Assembly: GCF_030814115.1 (NCBI RefSeq)
Contig: NZ_JAUSUP010000003.1
Location: forward strand, 62,001-126,000
From: Alkalibacillus filiformis
GTDB taxonomy: Bacteria; Bacillota; Bacilli; Bacillales; Alkalibacillaceae
DNA: 64,000 nt
Reading direction: 5' to 3'
Shown here: positions 51,260 through 60,454 of the stretch, piece after piece
How positions within the stretch are numbered: position 1 is the first letter of the stretch
Layout: every line of letters begins with the position of its first letter
Notes under the pieces: model-generated
Database searches by the model: none
Seen by the model: the letters and a program-made list of their open reading frames with translations, nothing else
Told to the model about the DNA's origin: nothing
Made by a program: the position numbers and the translations under genes

Positions 51260-52432
51260 TTACTGATCTTCTTGATATTTTTTATAGCCGTGGATTAATG
51301 CTTTCGCAGCTGTCGGTAGTGCGCGTTCATCAAAGTCGAATTTAGGGTGATGGTGCGGGTATTCATGCCCTTCAATTTGTGCACCAGTAAAGAAAAACGC
51401 ACCAGGTCGCTCTTCTAAATAGTAAGCAAAATCTTCTCCACCCATAATAGGATCAACTTCTTCATAACCAACTACTCCAGGAATCTCCTCAGCGTTTTCT
51501 AAATAGTACTCTGCTTCTTTTTCGTGGTTCACGACAGGTGGATACCCTTTAACGTAATCTAATTCATAGTCAGCATCAAAACTGATTGTAATGCCTTTTA
51601 AAATTTTATGCATTTCATCGATTATTTCATCTTGAACTTCTTTATCTAGTATACGAACCGTTCCTGTTAAGGACGTCGTATCAGGGATGACGTTAAACGC
51701 ATTTCCGCCTTCGATTTTACCAATTGATAATACAGCTGGTTGAAGAGGATTAATGCGACGGCTAACAACTTGTTGTAATTCCACAATTGCTTGGCCGGCC
51801 ATTACAACAGGGTCTTTCGTTTGTTGCGGAAGCGCACCATGTCCACCTTTACCTTTAAACGTAACCGTAAAACGGTCGGCACCAGCCATGAAAGGTCCTT
51901 TTGTCGTTTCGATTTTATTTAACGGTGTACTTGCCCATAAGTGTGTACCGAATACCGCATCGACACCTTCTAATGCACCCTCGTCAATCATCGGTTTAGC
52001 GCCACCTGGGGCATATTCTTCAGCAGGCTGATGTAAAAAGACTAATGTACCCGGCAATTCGTCTTTAAACTCTAATGCAGCTTCAGCGACGGCTAGTAGT
52101 GATGCTGTATGGCCGTCATGACCGCACGCATGCATGACACCGTCTACTTTTGATTTATATGGTACATCATTTTCTTCTTGAATCGGTAACGCGTCAAAGT
52201 CAGCGCGTAAAGCGACTGTTTTACCAGGTTTACCACCTTCAAGTGTTGCGACAATACCGTAACCACCAATATTGCTCTTGTAAGGAATACCTAATTCATC
52301 ATAACGGTTTTTAATATATTTTGCTGTTTCTTTTTCGTGAAATGAAAGTTCGGGATGTTGGTGAAGATAACGACGATCTTCTACCATACGGTCGTAAAGT
52401 CCATCAATTTTTTCATAAAGCTGTTCCCACAT
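51260..52432 (-). CDS. yhaA: M20 family amidohydrolase (YhaA-like N-acyl-amino-acid hydrolase)
   Basis: A 390-residue zinc amidohydrolase of the M20D group (hippurate/IAA-amino acid hydrolase type). Metal-binding motifs: MHACGHDGHTASLLA and FLHQPAEEYAPGGAKPMI; the dimerisation lid GGHGALPQQTKDPVV and the C-terminal metal ligand region MGGEDFAYYLEERPGAFFF are present. B. subtilis yhaA lies near ecsABC, so the location supports orthology. The ATG at 52432 follows GAAGGGAGAAAC; the ATG at 52453 has no site. The natural substrate is not known. Confidence 0.88.
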   Translation of the reverse strand: MWEQLYEKIDGLYDRMVEDRRYLHQHPELSFHEKETAKYIKNRYDELGIPYKSNIGGYGIVATLEGGKPGKTVALRADFDALPIQEENDVPYKSKVDGVMHACGHDGHTASLLAVAEAALEFKDELPGTLVFLHQPAEEYAPGGAKPMIDEGALEGVDAVFGTHLWASTPLNKIETTKGPFMAGADRFTVTFKGKGGHGALPQQTKDPVVMAGQAIVELQQVVSRRINPLQPAVLSIGKIEGGNAFNVIPDTTSLTGTVRILDKEVQDEIIDEMHKILKGITISFDADYELDYVKGYPPVVNHEKEAEYYLENAEEIPGVVGYEEVDPIMGGEDFAYYLEERPGAFFFTGAQIEGHEYPHHHPKFDFDERALPTAAKALIHGYKKYQEDQ

Positions 52433-52509
52433 GTTAGTTTCTCCCTTCTTCATCTAAATTAGTTTAATTATAACAGAATTTTCGAGAAACGTAATAATTG
52501 AAATTGAGA

Positions 52510-52544
52510 TAAAAAATAGGCCACGCGAATTATTGCGTGACCTA
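52510..52544 (-). terminator. Terminator of the ferritin-like gene
   Basis: A 10-bp stem with one wobble pair on the minus strand (52517-52526 with 52535-52544), followed on that strand by a T run. Confidence 0.75.
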
Positions 52545-52551
52545 CTTATAA

Positions 52552-52986
52552 TTATTGAAAGCTTCGGTCTTGAAGTAATCGTTCGATTTCTTCCTTATGG
52601 TGAGTTTCGTCTGCAATTAAATCTTCTAATTTGACAGCTAGTTCGGTATAACCTAATTCTTCAGCTTGTTGTTTACGTTGTTCGTAACGGTCGATCGTGT
52701 CTTTTTCTGCTTGTAATGCTGCTTCAAGCAAGTCTTTTACATCTGTTAATTGTTCTACAGGTGCTGGAGTCGTCGTTGGCGTGCCACCTAATGTTTTAAT
52801 TTTCTCTGATAAGTATAATGCGTGAGAAGTCTCGTCTTGAACCTCGCTTTCGAAAAACGGCTTTAACACTTGGCGGTAAAGTCCAGTGACGACTGAAGCG
52901 TTGTACGTATACATAATGATCGCACCATACTCGTGAGCCAAATCTTCATTTAAACCATCGATCAGTTGTTTAAGTTTTTGTTCCAT
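52552..52986 (-). CDS. Ferritin-like diiron protein (bacterioferritin/Dps-like fold)
   Basis: A 144-residue four-helix protein. Metal-ligand candidates are spaced as in ferritin-like proteins: EDLAHEYGAIIMY in helix 1, DETSHALYLSEKI in helix 2 (ExxH), EKDTIDRYEQR in helix 3 and DETHHKEEIERLL in helix 4 (ExxH). A proline-threonine loop (GGTPTTTPAP) joins helices 2 and 3. It may store iron or act in oxidative protection; no heme ligand is assigned. The ATG at 52986 follows AGAGGTGATC; the GTG at 52995 lies within that site. Confidence 0.8.
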   Translation of the reverse strand: MEQKLKQLIDGLNEDLAHEYGAIIMYTYNASVVTGLYRQVLKPFFESEVQDETSHALYLSEKIKTLGGTPTTTPAPVEQLTDVKDLLEAALQAEKDTIDRYEQRKQQAEELGYTELAVKLEDLIADETHHKEEIERLLQDRSFQ

Positions 52987-53062
52987 TTTGATCACCTCTC
53001 AATTAGTGTTCTAATAAAACGATACCCATCTTAATGTGGGTTGAAACAAATGACTTTATGCT

Positions 53063-53080
53063 CTCAGTCTATAGTCTGAG
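53063..53080. promoter_or_regulatory. Palindrome upstream of liaFSR, candidate LiaR site
   Basis: An 18-bp sequence, CTCAGTCTATAGTCTGAG, symmetric except at two positions. It lies about 22 bp upstream of a -35-like TTACAT (53102-53107), which is 17 bp from TATAAT (53125-53130). The position suits an activator site; identity as a LiaR box is inference. Confidence 0.45.
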
Positions 53081-53187
53081 ATATAAACATACTGTAGAAT
53101 GTTACATAAAGATGGAAATGCCACTATAATATAGATAACAATTCATTTAAGAGTATTTAAACTTGATCGAATAAAGGTGTGAGTGAT

Positions 53188-54072
53188 GTGTTTCGTTTCT
53201 TAAAATGGTTATTTGCCGTTTCACTGATCTTTTTCGGTGTGACATTAATCTTGCAAAATCTACAAATTATTACCCTGGAAATATCAGATGCATTTGTTGG
53301 GGCATGGCCGCTCATTTTTGTCGTTTTAGGTCTTATGCTGTTCGTTAATTATTTTAGGACAACGCCTGGCGGTAGCTGGTTTTGGGGACTGTTTTTCTTA
53401 ATATTTGGTTCTTTGTTACTAGCGGGAAATTACGGTTATGCTGATTTTTCATTCGGTGACTTTTGGAAGTTATGGCCACTTATACTCGTTTATATTGGAG
53501 CTAGTTTAGTAACTGAAAAAAAAACTAAAGGCATCCAAGTTTATTCTAATGGTGACTATAACGGAAATAACCATCGCTCAAAAGTTGTAGAGAAGTTTGA
53601 TGATGATTTCTTTAACGACTCGAATGAAGATGTTGACCGTGAGTTTGACAATTCATATGAAGAAGAAGTTGGCGAAAAGCGAACTGGGCGTTATATTCAT
53701 CATGTTAAAAGAGGAAAAAGCTTTATAACGGATTTGAATTTATCGCGAGAAAATTGGTCTTTAGAACCAATGGATCTGTGGGCGTTTATCGGTGACATTA
53801 ATATCGATTTTTCCAAAGCTTATATCCCTGAAAAAGAAACGCAAGTCATATTACGTGGCTATATTGGTGATATCGTATTAAAAGTACCTGAACATGTTGC
53901 AGTTAAGGTGTATGGTCAAGCGAGTATTGGTGATATAACAGTGTTCGGTGAGAACCGTTCGGGCATGTACAGCTCACTCAGTTATCAATCTGATGACTAT
54001 GAGGAAGCAACGCGCAAGTTGAACATTTATATAAAGTGCCAAATAGGTGATGTGAAAGTGATCTCGGTTTAG
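53188..54072 (+). CDS. liaF: LiaF-like membrane repressor of the LiaRS system
   Basis: A protein of about 294 residues. Four hydrophobic segments occupy the first 110 residues (FLKWLFAVSLIFFGVTLIL, AWPLIFVVLGLMLFV, FWGLFFLIFGSLLLAG, LWPLILVYIGASLV). The C-terminal domain (about 190-294) is the LiaF/DUF2154 beta fold (WAFIGDINIDFSKAYIPE, RGYIGDIVLKVP, ASIGDITVFG). LiaF inhibits LiaS until cell-envelope antibiotics act. I prefer GTG 53188, eight bases past the AAAGGTG site, to the GTG at 53179. The kinase gene follows after 10 bp. Confidence 0.88.
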   Translation: MFRFLKWLFAVSLIFFGVTLILQNLQIITLEISDAFVGAWPLIFVVLGLMLFVNYFRTTPGGSWFWGLFFLIFGSLLLAGNYGYADFSFGDFWKLWPLILVYIGASLVTEKKTKGIQVYSNGDYNGNNHRSKVVEKFDDDFFNDSNEDVDREFDNSYEEEVGEKRTGRYIHHVKRGKSFITDLNLSRENWSLEPMDLWAFIGDINIDFSKAYIPEKETQVILRGYIGDIVLKVPEHVAVKVYGQASIGDITVFGENRSGMYSSLSYQSDDYEEATRKLNIYIKCQIGDVKVISV

Positions 54073-54082
54073 GGTGTGGAAT

Positions 54083-55120
54083 ATGTTTAAAAAATTAGAA
54101 GGTATTCGTTATCAACTGATCGGTAGTTATTTGTATGCAGTTTATTTTTCTTTATTAATCATCGCTTTAATACTATTTTTTACACACTCTGTCATTCAGC
54201 CAAGCTGGTTGGCAGTCGAGGCGATTATTCTTACTCTTATTGCGGCTGCTTTGACGTTGTCGTTTGTTGGTCTTTATGTCATGTTTCGTCAAGGGGGACG
54301 TGTTAAAGATCGGTTACAAGAGCTTTCTATTTTTATAGCGACATTATCTGAAGGGAAGTTTAATGCTAGTCTTCTTATGAAAGATTCAAAGGATGAATTT
54401 AGTACGTTGGGTCATGAATTAAATGATTTAGCTACTAAGGTTAAAGGGCAAGTAAAATCGTTAGAACGAATGGCTGAAGAAAAGTCAGAGTATGCGAAAC
54501 AAGCACATTTAGCAGCTACAGTGGAAGAAAGACAAAGGTTGGCACGTGATTTACATGACGCAGTAAGCCAACAGCTGTTTGCATTGTCAATGATGTCACA
54601 AGCGACGAGTAAAATTATTGATAAAAAGCCAGAGCAAGCAAAAGAACAAGTAGAAGAAATTTCACAAATGTCTCTACAAGCACAAAATGAAATGCGTGCA
54701 TTATTATTACATTTACGTCCCGTTCATTTATCAGGCGAGTCATTACATGAAGGAATTGATCGTTTAATTGAAGAATTAAAACAACGTTGTCATATTCAGT
54801 TTAAAGTAGACCTTGATTCAGAATTACAGCTTTCACAGTCGAAAGAAGAGCATATTTTTCGAATGGTTCAAGAAGCATTGTCGAATACGTTGCGCCATGC
54901 TAATGCTTCTCATATTGAATTGAGAATAAAAGAAAAAGATATGATCTATATTTATATTAGTGATGATGGTGACGGTTTTGATTTAGACCAACAGATGAAT
55001 GCTAAAGCATCTTATGGGCTGAATTCGATAAAAGAACGATGTGGAGAAATTGGCGGTACGTTTGATATTAAATCAAAAGTTGGCGAAGGTACTTATATCG
55101 ATATTCGTATTCCAAAGTAG
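54083..55120 (+). CDS. liaS: LiaS-like sensor histidine kinase
   Basis: A 345-residue NarL-group kinase. Two helices (about 16-34 and 47-67) frame a very short extracellular loop, the layout of an intramembrane-sensing kinase. A HAMP-like region and coiled coil follow. The phosphorylated histidine is His158 in RLARDLHDAVSQQLFA, and the ATPase domain has the N-box EALSNTLRHANASH and G-box DDGDGFDL with GLNSIKERCGEIGG. The ATG at 54083 follows AGGGTG. Confidence 0.9.
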   Translation: MFKKLEGIRYQLIGSYLYAVYFSLLIIALILFFTHSVIQPSWLAVEAIILTLIAAALTLSFVGLYVMFRQGGRVKDRLQELSIFIATLSEGKFNASLLMKDSKDEFSTLGHELNDLATKVKGQVKSLERMAEEKSEYAKQAHLAATVEERQRLARDLHDAVSQQLFALSMMSQATSKIIDKKPEQAKEQVEEISQMSLQAQNEMRALLLHLRPVHLSGESLHEGIDRLIEELKQRCHIQFKVDLDSELQLSQSKEEHIFRMVQEALSNTLRHANASHIELRIKEKDMIYIYISDDGDGFDLDQQMNAKASYGLNSIKERCGEIGGTFDIKSKVGEGTYIDIRIPK

Positions 55121-55136
55121 AGGGTGAAGGAAACCG

Positions 55137-55772
55137 ATGAGTCAAATTAAATTAGTGATTGTCGATGACCATGACGTGGTTCGGAAAGGAATTAAAACGT
55201 ATTTAATGACTGAAGATGAAATTGAAGTCGTTGGAGAAGCTTCAAGTGGGGATGAAGGAGCAGACCTCGTTTTAAAAGAAAAACCGGACGTTGTGTTAAT
55301 GGATTTAATTATGGATAACGGAACCGGTATTGAAGCAACTGAACGTATTGTTGACCAATTACCAGATTGTAAGGTTATTATTTTAACAAGCTATTATGAT
55401 GATGAAAAAGTATTCCCAGCGTTAGAGGCAGGTGCGTTTAGCTATATGCTAAAAACGTCATCAGCAGACGAAATTGCAGAAGCGGTGAAAAAGGCTGTAA
55501 ATGGAGAGAATGTGATTGAACCGAAAGTAGCAGGGAAAATGATGACCCGTATGCGGTCACCTGAAAAACAACTTCACGAAGATTTAACTCAACGAGAACT
55601 TGAAGTATTAATATGTATTGGGAATGGTCTGACGAATACTGAGATCAGTGAAAAGCTGTTTATCGGAATTAAAACAGTGAAAACACATGTTAGTCACGTG
55701 TTGCATAAGTTAGAAGTGCAGGACCGAACTCAGGCAGCGGTATATGCACATCAAAAGGGGTTAATGAAGTAG
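55137..55772 (+). CDS. liaR: LiaR-like response regulator (NarL/LuxR family)
   Basis: A 211-residue regulator. The receiver domain has acidic residues Asp10-Asp11, the phosphorylation site Asp56 (VVLMDLIMDNGTG) and the conserved Lys in MLKTSSADE. The C-terminal LuxR-type HTH is LTQRELEVLICIGNGLTNTE with KTVKTHVSHVLHKLEV. It completes liaFSR; the liaIH target genes found upstream in B. subtilis are absent from this locus. Start ATG after GAAGGAAAC. Confidence 0.92.
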   Translation: MSQIKLVIVDDHDVVRKGIKTYLMTEDEIEVVGEASSGDEGADLVLKEKPDVVLMDLIMDNGTGIEATERIVDQLPDCKVIILTSYYDDEKVFPALEAGAFSYMLKTSSADEIAEAVKKAVNGENVIEPKVAGKMMTRMRSPEKQLHEDLTQRELEVLICIGNGLTNTEISEKLFIGIKTVKTHVSHVLHKLEVQDRTQAAVYAHQKGLMK

Positions 55773-55788
55773 CATATGCTCTAATAAG

Positions 55789-55831
55789 AAACGCTAATCA
55801 AATGCGGATGACGTATTTGGTTGGCGTTTTT
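55789..55831 (+). terminator. Terminator of liaFSR
   Basis: A 15-bp stem with two G-U pairs (55789-55803 with 55815-55829) and a long T run. Confidence 0.87.
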
Positions 55832-55872
55832 TTGCTTCGTGTAGGAGAGTGTAATGTGTGATGGAATTGCAC

Positions 55873-56070
55873 GTGAATTTATCAGCGTTCGCAAGGATTT
55901 ATTGGCGCTCGGAAAAATATATCAGCGCTCGGAAAAATATATCGGCGCTCACGATAATTTATCAGCGCTCGGAAGGATTTATCGGCGCACGCAAGAAATT
56001 ATCAGCGCTCAGCAAAAATATCGGCGCTGGCATTAATTTCGCGCTCACACAAATTAATCAGTGCTCCCAC
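55873..56070. repeat. 20-bp tandem array, about ten units (family 1, inverted)
   Basis: The core ATCAGCGCTC or ATCGGCGCTC recurs at 55881, 55901, 55921, 55941, 55961, 55981 and 56001 with an exact 20-bp period. The typical unit is ATCAGCGCTCGGAAAAATAT. The spacing then slips to 19 and 17 bp over the last units (cores near 56024, 56041, 56061). Its first unit is the exact reverse complement of the 19.4-kb array unit. The array fills the 396-bp spacer between liaR and pbpF, apart from the liaR terminator and the pbpF promoter. Short open frames through it are by-products of the repeat. Confidence 0.92.
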
Positions 56071-56096
56071 AATTATTTAAGTTTACAATAAATGTT

Positions 56097-56125
56097 TTGT
56101 CGAAAAAAATAGACTATAATATAAT
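56097..56125 (+). promoter_or_regulatory. Candidate sigma-A promoter of the class A PBP gene
   Basis: TTGTCG (56097-56102), 17-bp spacer, TATAAT (56120-56125), 43 bp before the start codon. Confidence 0.6.
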
Positions 56126-56167
56126 GTAGAGTGGTTTATTGTGAAGATTAATAATTGAGGTGGCATT

Positions 56168-58324
56168 ATGGCCGTTAAAACATATATAAAAAACACGTTT
56201 GGTAAATGGCGCTGGGTGCTATATAGTGTCGGTTTATTAATCGTTTTAAGCTTACTAGGATTTATGTTCATCTTATTAGGTGGGCGCTTTGTTGTAGATG
56301 ATCAGCACTTCGTTTTTTCCGAATCGACTGTTCTTGAAACGGAAGATGGGAATGAAGTTGTAAAATTATATGATGAAAATAGAACTTATGTCCCGTTAGA
56401 GACGGTGCCAGAGCATGTCGTTGATGCGTTTTTAGCAATTGAGGATCATCGCTTTTATGACCATAGTGGAGTCGACTTTTGGGCTGTTGGACGAGCTTTT
56501 TATCGTGATATTACGACGTGGAGTAAGGCTGAAGGAGCGAGCACGATTACCCAGCAGCTCGTTAAAAATACAGCTTTGACAAATGATCAAACGTGGATGC
56601 GTAAGACGAAAGAGGTCATGGGAGCGATTTACTTAGAAAGACAACGATCAAAAGATGAAATTCTCGAATATTACTTAAATGAAATTTATTTTGGAAATGG
56701 TATATATGGAGTTGAAGAAGCGTCGCAAACGTTCTTTTCAAAGTCGGTTTCAGAGCTTTCAATATCAGAAGGGGCACTGTTAGCTGCTATGCCTCGTGCG
56801 CCAAACTATTATTCTCCAATAAATAATGAAGAAAGAGCGCTCGAAAGAAGAGACCTTGTCATAGAACGAATGTATCAAATTGGTATGCTTGATGCAGAAA
56901 CAGCACGTCATGAACAAGGGAAAACATTAGGTTTAAACCTTGGTGAAACGAAAGAAAGTCCGTGGTTAAGTAGTTATATTGACTTAGTTTTAGATGAGTT
57001 GGAAGATAACTATCACTTATCACGTGAAGAGATTTATACAGGTGGTTACCGTGTTACAGTAGGCTTAGATCCAAAAGCACAAGAGATTGCATATCAGAGA
57101 ATGCAACAAGAAGAATTTTTCCAAGGATCACAAGAAGGTGTAGAAGGTGCAACTGTTATTCTTGATCAAGAAACAGGTGTTGTGAGAGCGGCAATTGGTG
57201 GACGCGAACATAACCGTGGCGATTTAAATCGTGTCAATGTAAAAAGGCAGCCTGGCTCTACATTTAAGCCACTAGCTGTTTATGGTCCTGCTTTAGAAGA
57301 AAGTTTATATCATCCATATACGTTGTTGACTGATGAACCAATTGATTTTGGTAATTATAACCCAAGAAATGTTGATCAGACGTATGATGGCGAAGTGACG
57401 ATGTATGATGCCTTAAAAGACTCTAAAAATGTACCAGCTGTTGCGTTGCTCGATGAAATTGGTGTTGAACAAGGTTTATCATACTTACGCGATTTAGGGT
57501 TTAATATTGAGGATCAAGGTTTATCAGTAGCATTAGGTGGACTGGAAGATGGTGTGTCACCGTTACACATGGCCGCTTTATATCGTACGTTTGCACAAGG
57601 CGGAGAATATATTGAGCCGTACACCATCTTGCAAGTTGAAAACCGTCACGGTGAACGTTTGGACTCACCTGAACCTGAAGTAGGCCGACTGTTCTCTGAG
57701 CAAACGTCATGGTACTTAACACGTATGCTTGAAGGTGTAGTAACAGAAGGAACTGCAGCTGGTGGTCAATACCCGAAAGAATTTGCAGGGAAAACAGGCT
57801 CAACCCAACATCCACACCATGATGGCGGTGTGAGAGATGCATGGTTTGTCGGGTTTAATCCGAATTATACAGTTGCCTCTTGGATTGGTTATGATGTCAG
57901 TGACGAAGATCATTATTTAACAGCAGGAAGTCGTATGCCAACAGCGTTAGTTGATACAATTATGACTGACTTGGATGACGTAAGAGGTTTTCAAGCGAGT
58001 TTTTCATTACCTGAACATGTAGATGATCTTGAACCACCTGTGCGGTTACCAGAAATTACTGACTTAACAGCTAACGTGTCATTAGGGTTCTTGGACGGAT
58101 TGTACGTTGATTTGAATTGGTCTGATGATACAGATGAACGGATTAATTATGATATTTATCGAGAAATAGACGGGGAAGTTGAGAAAATTGGAACGGTAAC
58201 AGGCGAGAGTCGTTATAGAGTAAGACAAGTACAAATGATCAACAATCCTTCTTATTATGTGGTCCCAGTTAACCCACTAAACGGTGAAGAAGGAGAACAA
58301 TCGAACCGAGATTCAGCTTTTTAA
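56168..58324 (+). CDS. pbpF: Class A penicillin-binding protein (PbpF/PBP1A family)
   Basis: A 718-residue bifunctional peptidoglycan synthase. A membrane helix (about 17-38) anchors the protein. The glycosyltransferase domain (about 70-240) has the catalytic AIEDHRFYDHSGVD (Glu92) and EGASTITQQLVKN. The transpeptidase domain (about 320-620) has the active serine in GSTFKP (about residue 364), SKN in DSKNVPAV and KTG in AGKTGSTQ. A fibronectin-like C-terminal domain (about 630-718) follows. B. subtilis pbpF (714 residues) also lies just upstream of hemEHY, so the locus supports orthology. ATG 56168 follows TTGAGGTGGC. Confidence 0.93.
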   Translation: MAVKTYIKNTFGKWRWVLYSVGLLIVLSLLGFMFILLGGRFVVDDQHFVFSESTVLETEDGNEVVKLYDENRTYVPLETVPEHVVDAFLAIEDHRFYDHSGVDFWAVGRAFYRDITTWSKAEGASTITQQLVKNTALTNDQTWMRKTKEVMGAIYLERQRSKDEILEYYLNEIYFGNGIYGVEEASQTFFSKSVSELSISEGALLAAMPRAPNYYSPINNEERALERRDLVIERMYQIGMLDAETARHEQGKTLGLNLGETKESPWLSSYIDLVLDELEDNYHLSREEIYTGGYRVTVGLDPKAQEIAYQRMQQEEFFQGSQEGVEGATVILDQETGVVRAAIGGREHNRGDLNRVNVKRQPGSTFKPLAVYGPALEESLYHPYTLLTDEPIDFGNYNPRNVDQTYDGEVTMYDALKDSKNVPAVALLDEIGVEQGLSYLRDLGFNIEDQGLSVALGGLEDGVSPLHMAALYRTFAQGGEYIEPYTILQVENRHGERLDSPEPEVGRLFSEQTSWYLTRMLEGVVTEGTAAGGQYPKEFAGKTGSTQHPHHDGGVRDAWFVGFNPNYTVASWIGYDVSDEDHYLTAGSRMPTALVDTIMTDLDDVRGFQASFSLPEHVDDLEPPVRLPEITDLTANVSLGFLDGLYVDLNWSDDTDERINYDIYREIDGEVEKIGTVTGESRYRVRQVQMINNPSYYVVPVNPLNGEEGEQSNRDSAF

Positions 58325-58325
58325 C

Positions 58326-58366
58326 TCAAAGGTTGCTGATGCTTGGCAACCTTTGAACATTTTATT
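58326..58366 (+). terminator. Terminator of the PBP gene
   Basis: An 11-bp perfect stem (58326-58336 with 58346-58356) followed by a T-rich tail. Confidence 0.83.
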
Positions 58367-58469
58367 ACAAAGAATTAGGCAAAATGATGACATTTGAGCC
58401 CTATGACTATACACTATAAGCATTTTGTTTTATATTGAATGCAGATGGTTAGACGAAAGGTGAGACATT

Positions 58470-59501
58470 ATGACACAGTTCAATGATACGATTTTACGAG
58501 CATATCGTGGAGAGAAAACAGATTACACGCCACTTTGGTTTATGCGCCAAGCTGGACGTTCGCAACCAGAATACAACAAACTAAAAGAGAAGTATTCCTT
58601 ATTCGAAATTACGCATCAACCAGAGCTTTGTGCTTATGTGACAGAGCTTCCGGTTGTTAACTACCAAACAGATGCTGCGATCCTTTATAAAGACATTATG
58701 TCTCCATTACCGCCAATGGGTGTGGATGTAGAGATTAAAAAAGGAATCGGCCCTGTCATTTACAATCCAATTCGCTCGAAAGCTGATGTCGAAAAGCTAG
58801 ACGATTTGGACCCACAAAACGATGTACCTTACGTATTAGACACAATCAAAATTTTAACTGAAGAGAAGTTAAATGTTCCGCTTATCGGCTTTAGTGGTGC
58901 ACCTTTTACATTAGCGAGCTACATGATTGAAGGCGGGCCATCAAAACAATACAATAAAACGAAGGCAATGATGTATGGTGATTCTGAGACGTGGTTTGCG
59001 TTAATGGACAAGTTAGGTGATATGATCATCACTTATACGAAAGCGCAAATCGCTGCAGGCGCTAAAGCGATCCAAATTTTTGACTCGTGGGTAGGTGCAG
59101 TAAGTGCTGCTGATTACCGTATGTTCATTAAGCCAGTGATGGAAAAGATCTTTAATGCTCTAAAAGAAGAAGATGTTCCAACGATTCTATTTGGAATTGG
59201 TGCGAATCATTTATTACTAGAGTTCAATGACTTACCCGTTTCAACAGTTGGATTAGACTGGCGCACGTCAATTACACAAGCAAGAGATATGGGCATCACG
59301 AGTTCATTACAAGGTAACTTAGACCCAGCGATTTTACTTGCTGATTGGGACATCATTGAAAAACGTACGAAAGAAATTTTAGATCAAGGAAAAGATGAAG
59401 AAGGTTATGTATTTAACCTTGGACATGGCGTATTCCCTGATATCGAACCAGATACGCTAAAACGTTTAGCAGCATTAGTTCACGACTACAGTTCGAAGTA
59501 A
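58470..59501 (+). CDS. hemE: Uroporphyrinogen decarboxylase
   Basis: A 343-residue cytoplasmic enzyme that removes four carboxylates from uroporphyrinogen III to give coproporphyrinogen III. Signatures [15 protein letters not shown] (about 20-34) and [17 protein letters not shown] are intact, as is the C-terminal [13 protein letters not shown]. First gene of hemE-hemH-hemY; hemH follows after 17 bp. Start ATG after AAAGGTGAGACAT. Confidence 0.97.
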   Translation: MTQFNDTILRAYRGEKTDYTPLWFMRQAGRSQPEYNKLKEKYSLFEITHQPELCAYVTELPVVNYQTDAAILYKDIMSPLPPMGVDVEIKKGIGPVIYNPIRSKADVEKLDDLDPQNDVPYVLDTIKILTEEKLNVPLIGFSGAPFTLASYMIEGGPSKQYNKTKAMMYGDSETWFALMDKLGDMIITYTKAQIAAGAKAIQIFDSWVGAVSAADYRMFIKPVMEKIFNALKEEDVPTILFGIGANHLLLEFNDLPVSTVGLDWRTSITQARDMGITSSLQGNLDPAILLADWDIIEKRTKEILDQGKDEEGYVFNLGHGVFPDIEPDTLKRLAALVHDYSSK

Positions 59502-59518
59502 GAGGAGTTGAAGTAAAT

Positions 59519-60448
59519 ATGGCACAGAAAAAAGTAGGATTACTTGTAATGGCTTATGGAACGCCTTACAAGGAAGAAGATTTAGAACGTTATTACACAC
59601 ATATTCGTAAGGGTAATCGCCCGACTGATGAAATGATTGAAGACTTACGTAGCCGTTATGAAGAAATCGGCGGGATTTCACCATTAGCACGTATTACACG
59701 TGGACAAGGTGAAGCGCTAGAGGCGAAATTAAACGAAGAGCAAGATGAAGTAGAATTCAAACTATACTTAGGTTTAAAGCATATTGACCCATTCATTGAA
59801 GATGCTATTGAGCAAATGGCAAAAGACGGCATTACTGAAGCGGTCAGTATCGTATTAGCACCACACTATTCAACATTCAGTATTAAGTCATACAACGGAC
59901 GTGCGCAAGAAGAAGCAGAAAAGCATGGCGTTAACTTAAAATCTGTTGTTGATTGGTACGATCAGCCAGGTTATATCGAGTATTGGGTAGAACAGGTTAA
60001 TAAAGTATACGGTCAAATGACTGAAGAAGAGCGTAACAATGCGTGTTTAATTGTTTCAGCTCACAGTTTACCAGAAAAGATTATTCAAGATGGTGATCCA
60101 TACCCAGAGCAACTGCAACGTACAGCTGATTTAATCGCTGAACAAGCAGGTATTACAGATTATGAGATTGGATGGCAAAGTGAAGGTAACACACCAGAGC
60201 CTTGGTTAGGACCTGATGTTCAAGATCTAACTCGCGATCTTTTTGAACAAAAAGGTTATACAACATTTGTCTATGCACCAGCAGGTTTCGTGTCAGACCA
60301 CTTAGAAGTGTTATATGACAATGATATTGAATGTAAGGAAGTGTGTGACGATATTCAAGCTTCTTACTATCGTCCAGAAATGCCAAACACTCATCCGAAG
60401 TTTATTAGCACGTTATCTAAGGTTGTACAAGAGACATTGAAGGGGTAA
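59519..60448 (+). CDS. hemH: Coproporphyrin III ferrochelatase
   Basis: A 309-residue ferrochelatase (CpfC) that inserts Fe2+ into coproporphyrin III in Gram-positive bacteria. The catalytic His182 lies in [11 protein letters not shown], with [13 protein letters not shown] at the N-terminus, [11 protein letters not shown] and the late [18 protein letters not shown] containing the conserved Glu. Substrate is inferred from taxon-wide knowledge of the coproporphyrin-dependent pathway. GAGGAGTTG precedes the ATG; hemY begins 6 bp after the stop. Confidence 0.96.
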   Translation: MAQKKVGLLVMAYGTPYKEEDLERYYTHIRKGNRPTDEMIEDLRSRYEEIGGISPLARITRGQGEALEAKLNEEQDEVEFKLYLGLKHIDPFIEDAIEQMAKDGITEAVSIVLAPHYSTFSIKSYNGRAQEEAEKHGVNLKSVVDWYDQPGYIEYWVEQVNKVYGQMTEEERNNACLIVSAHSLPEKIIQDGDPYPEQLQRTADLIAEQAGITDYEIGWQSEGNTPEPWLGPDVQDLTRDLFEQKGYTTFVYAPAGFVSDHLEVLYDNDIECKEVCDDIQASYYRPEMPNTHPKFISTLSKVVQETLKG

Positions 60449-60454
60449 TCCTTT

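Noticed and set aside
55873-56070. Possible CRISPR array
   Set aside because: The period is 20 bp with no unique spacers between repeats, and there are no cas genes in the window. It is a plain tandem array.
55854-56091. Two overlapping small open frames (about 60 and 77 codons) with repeated Ser-Ala-Leu-x-x-Ile-Tyr-x-Arg-Ser patterns
   Set aside because: They are produced by the 20-bp tandem array, which reads open in several frames because 60 bp equals 20 codons. Neither has a ribosome binding site.
58370-58460. hemE promoter from TTGAGC and TATAAG
   Set aside because: The spacing is only 15 bp, and alternative pairings match poorly.
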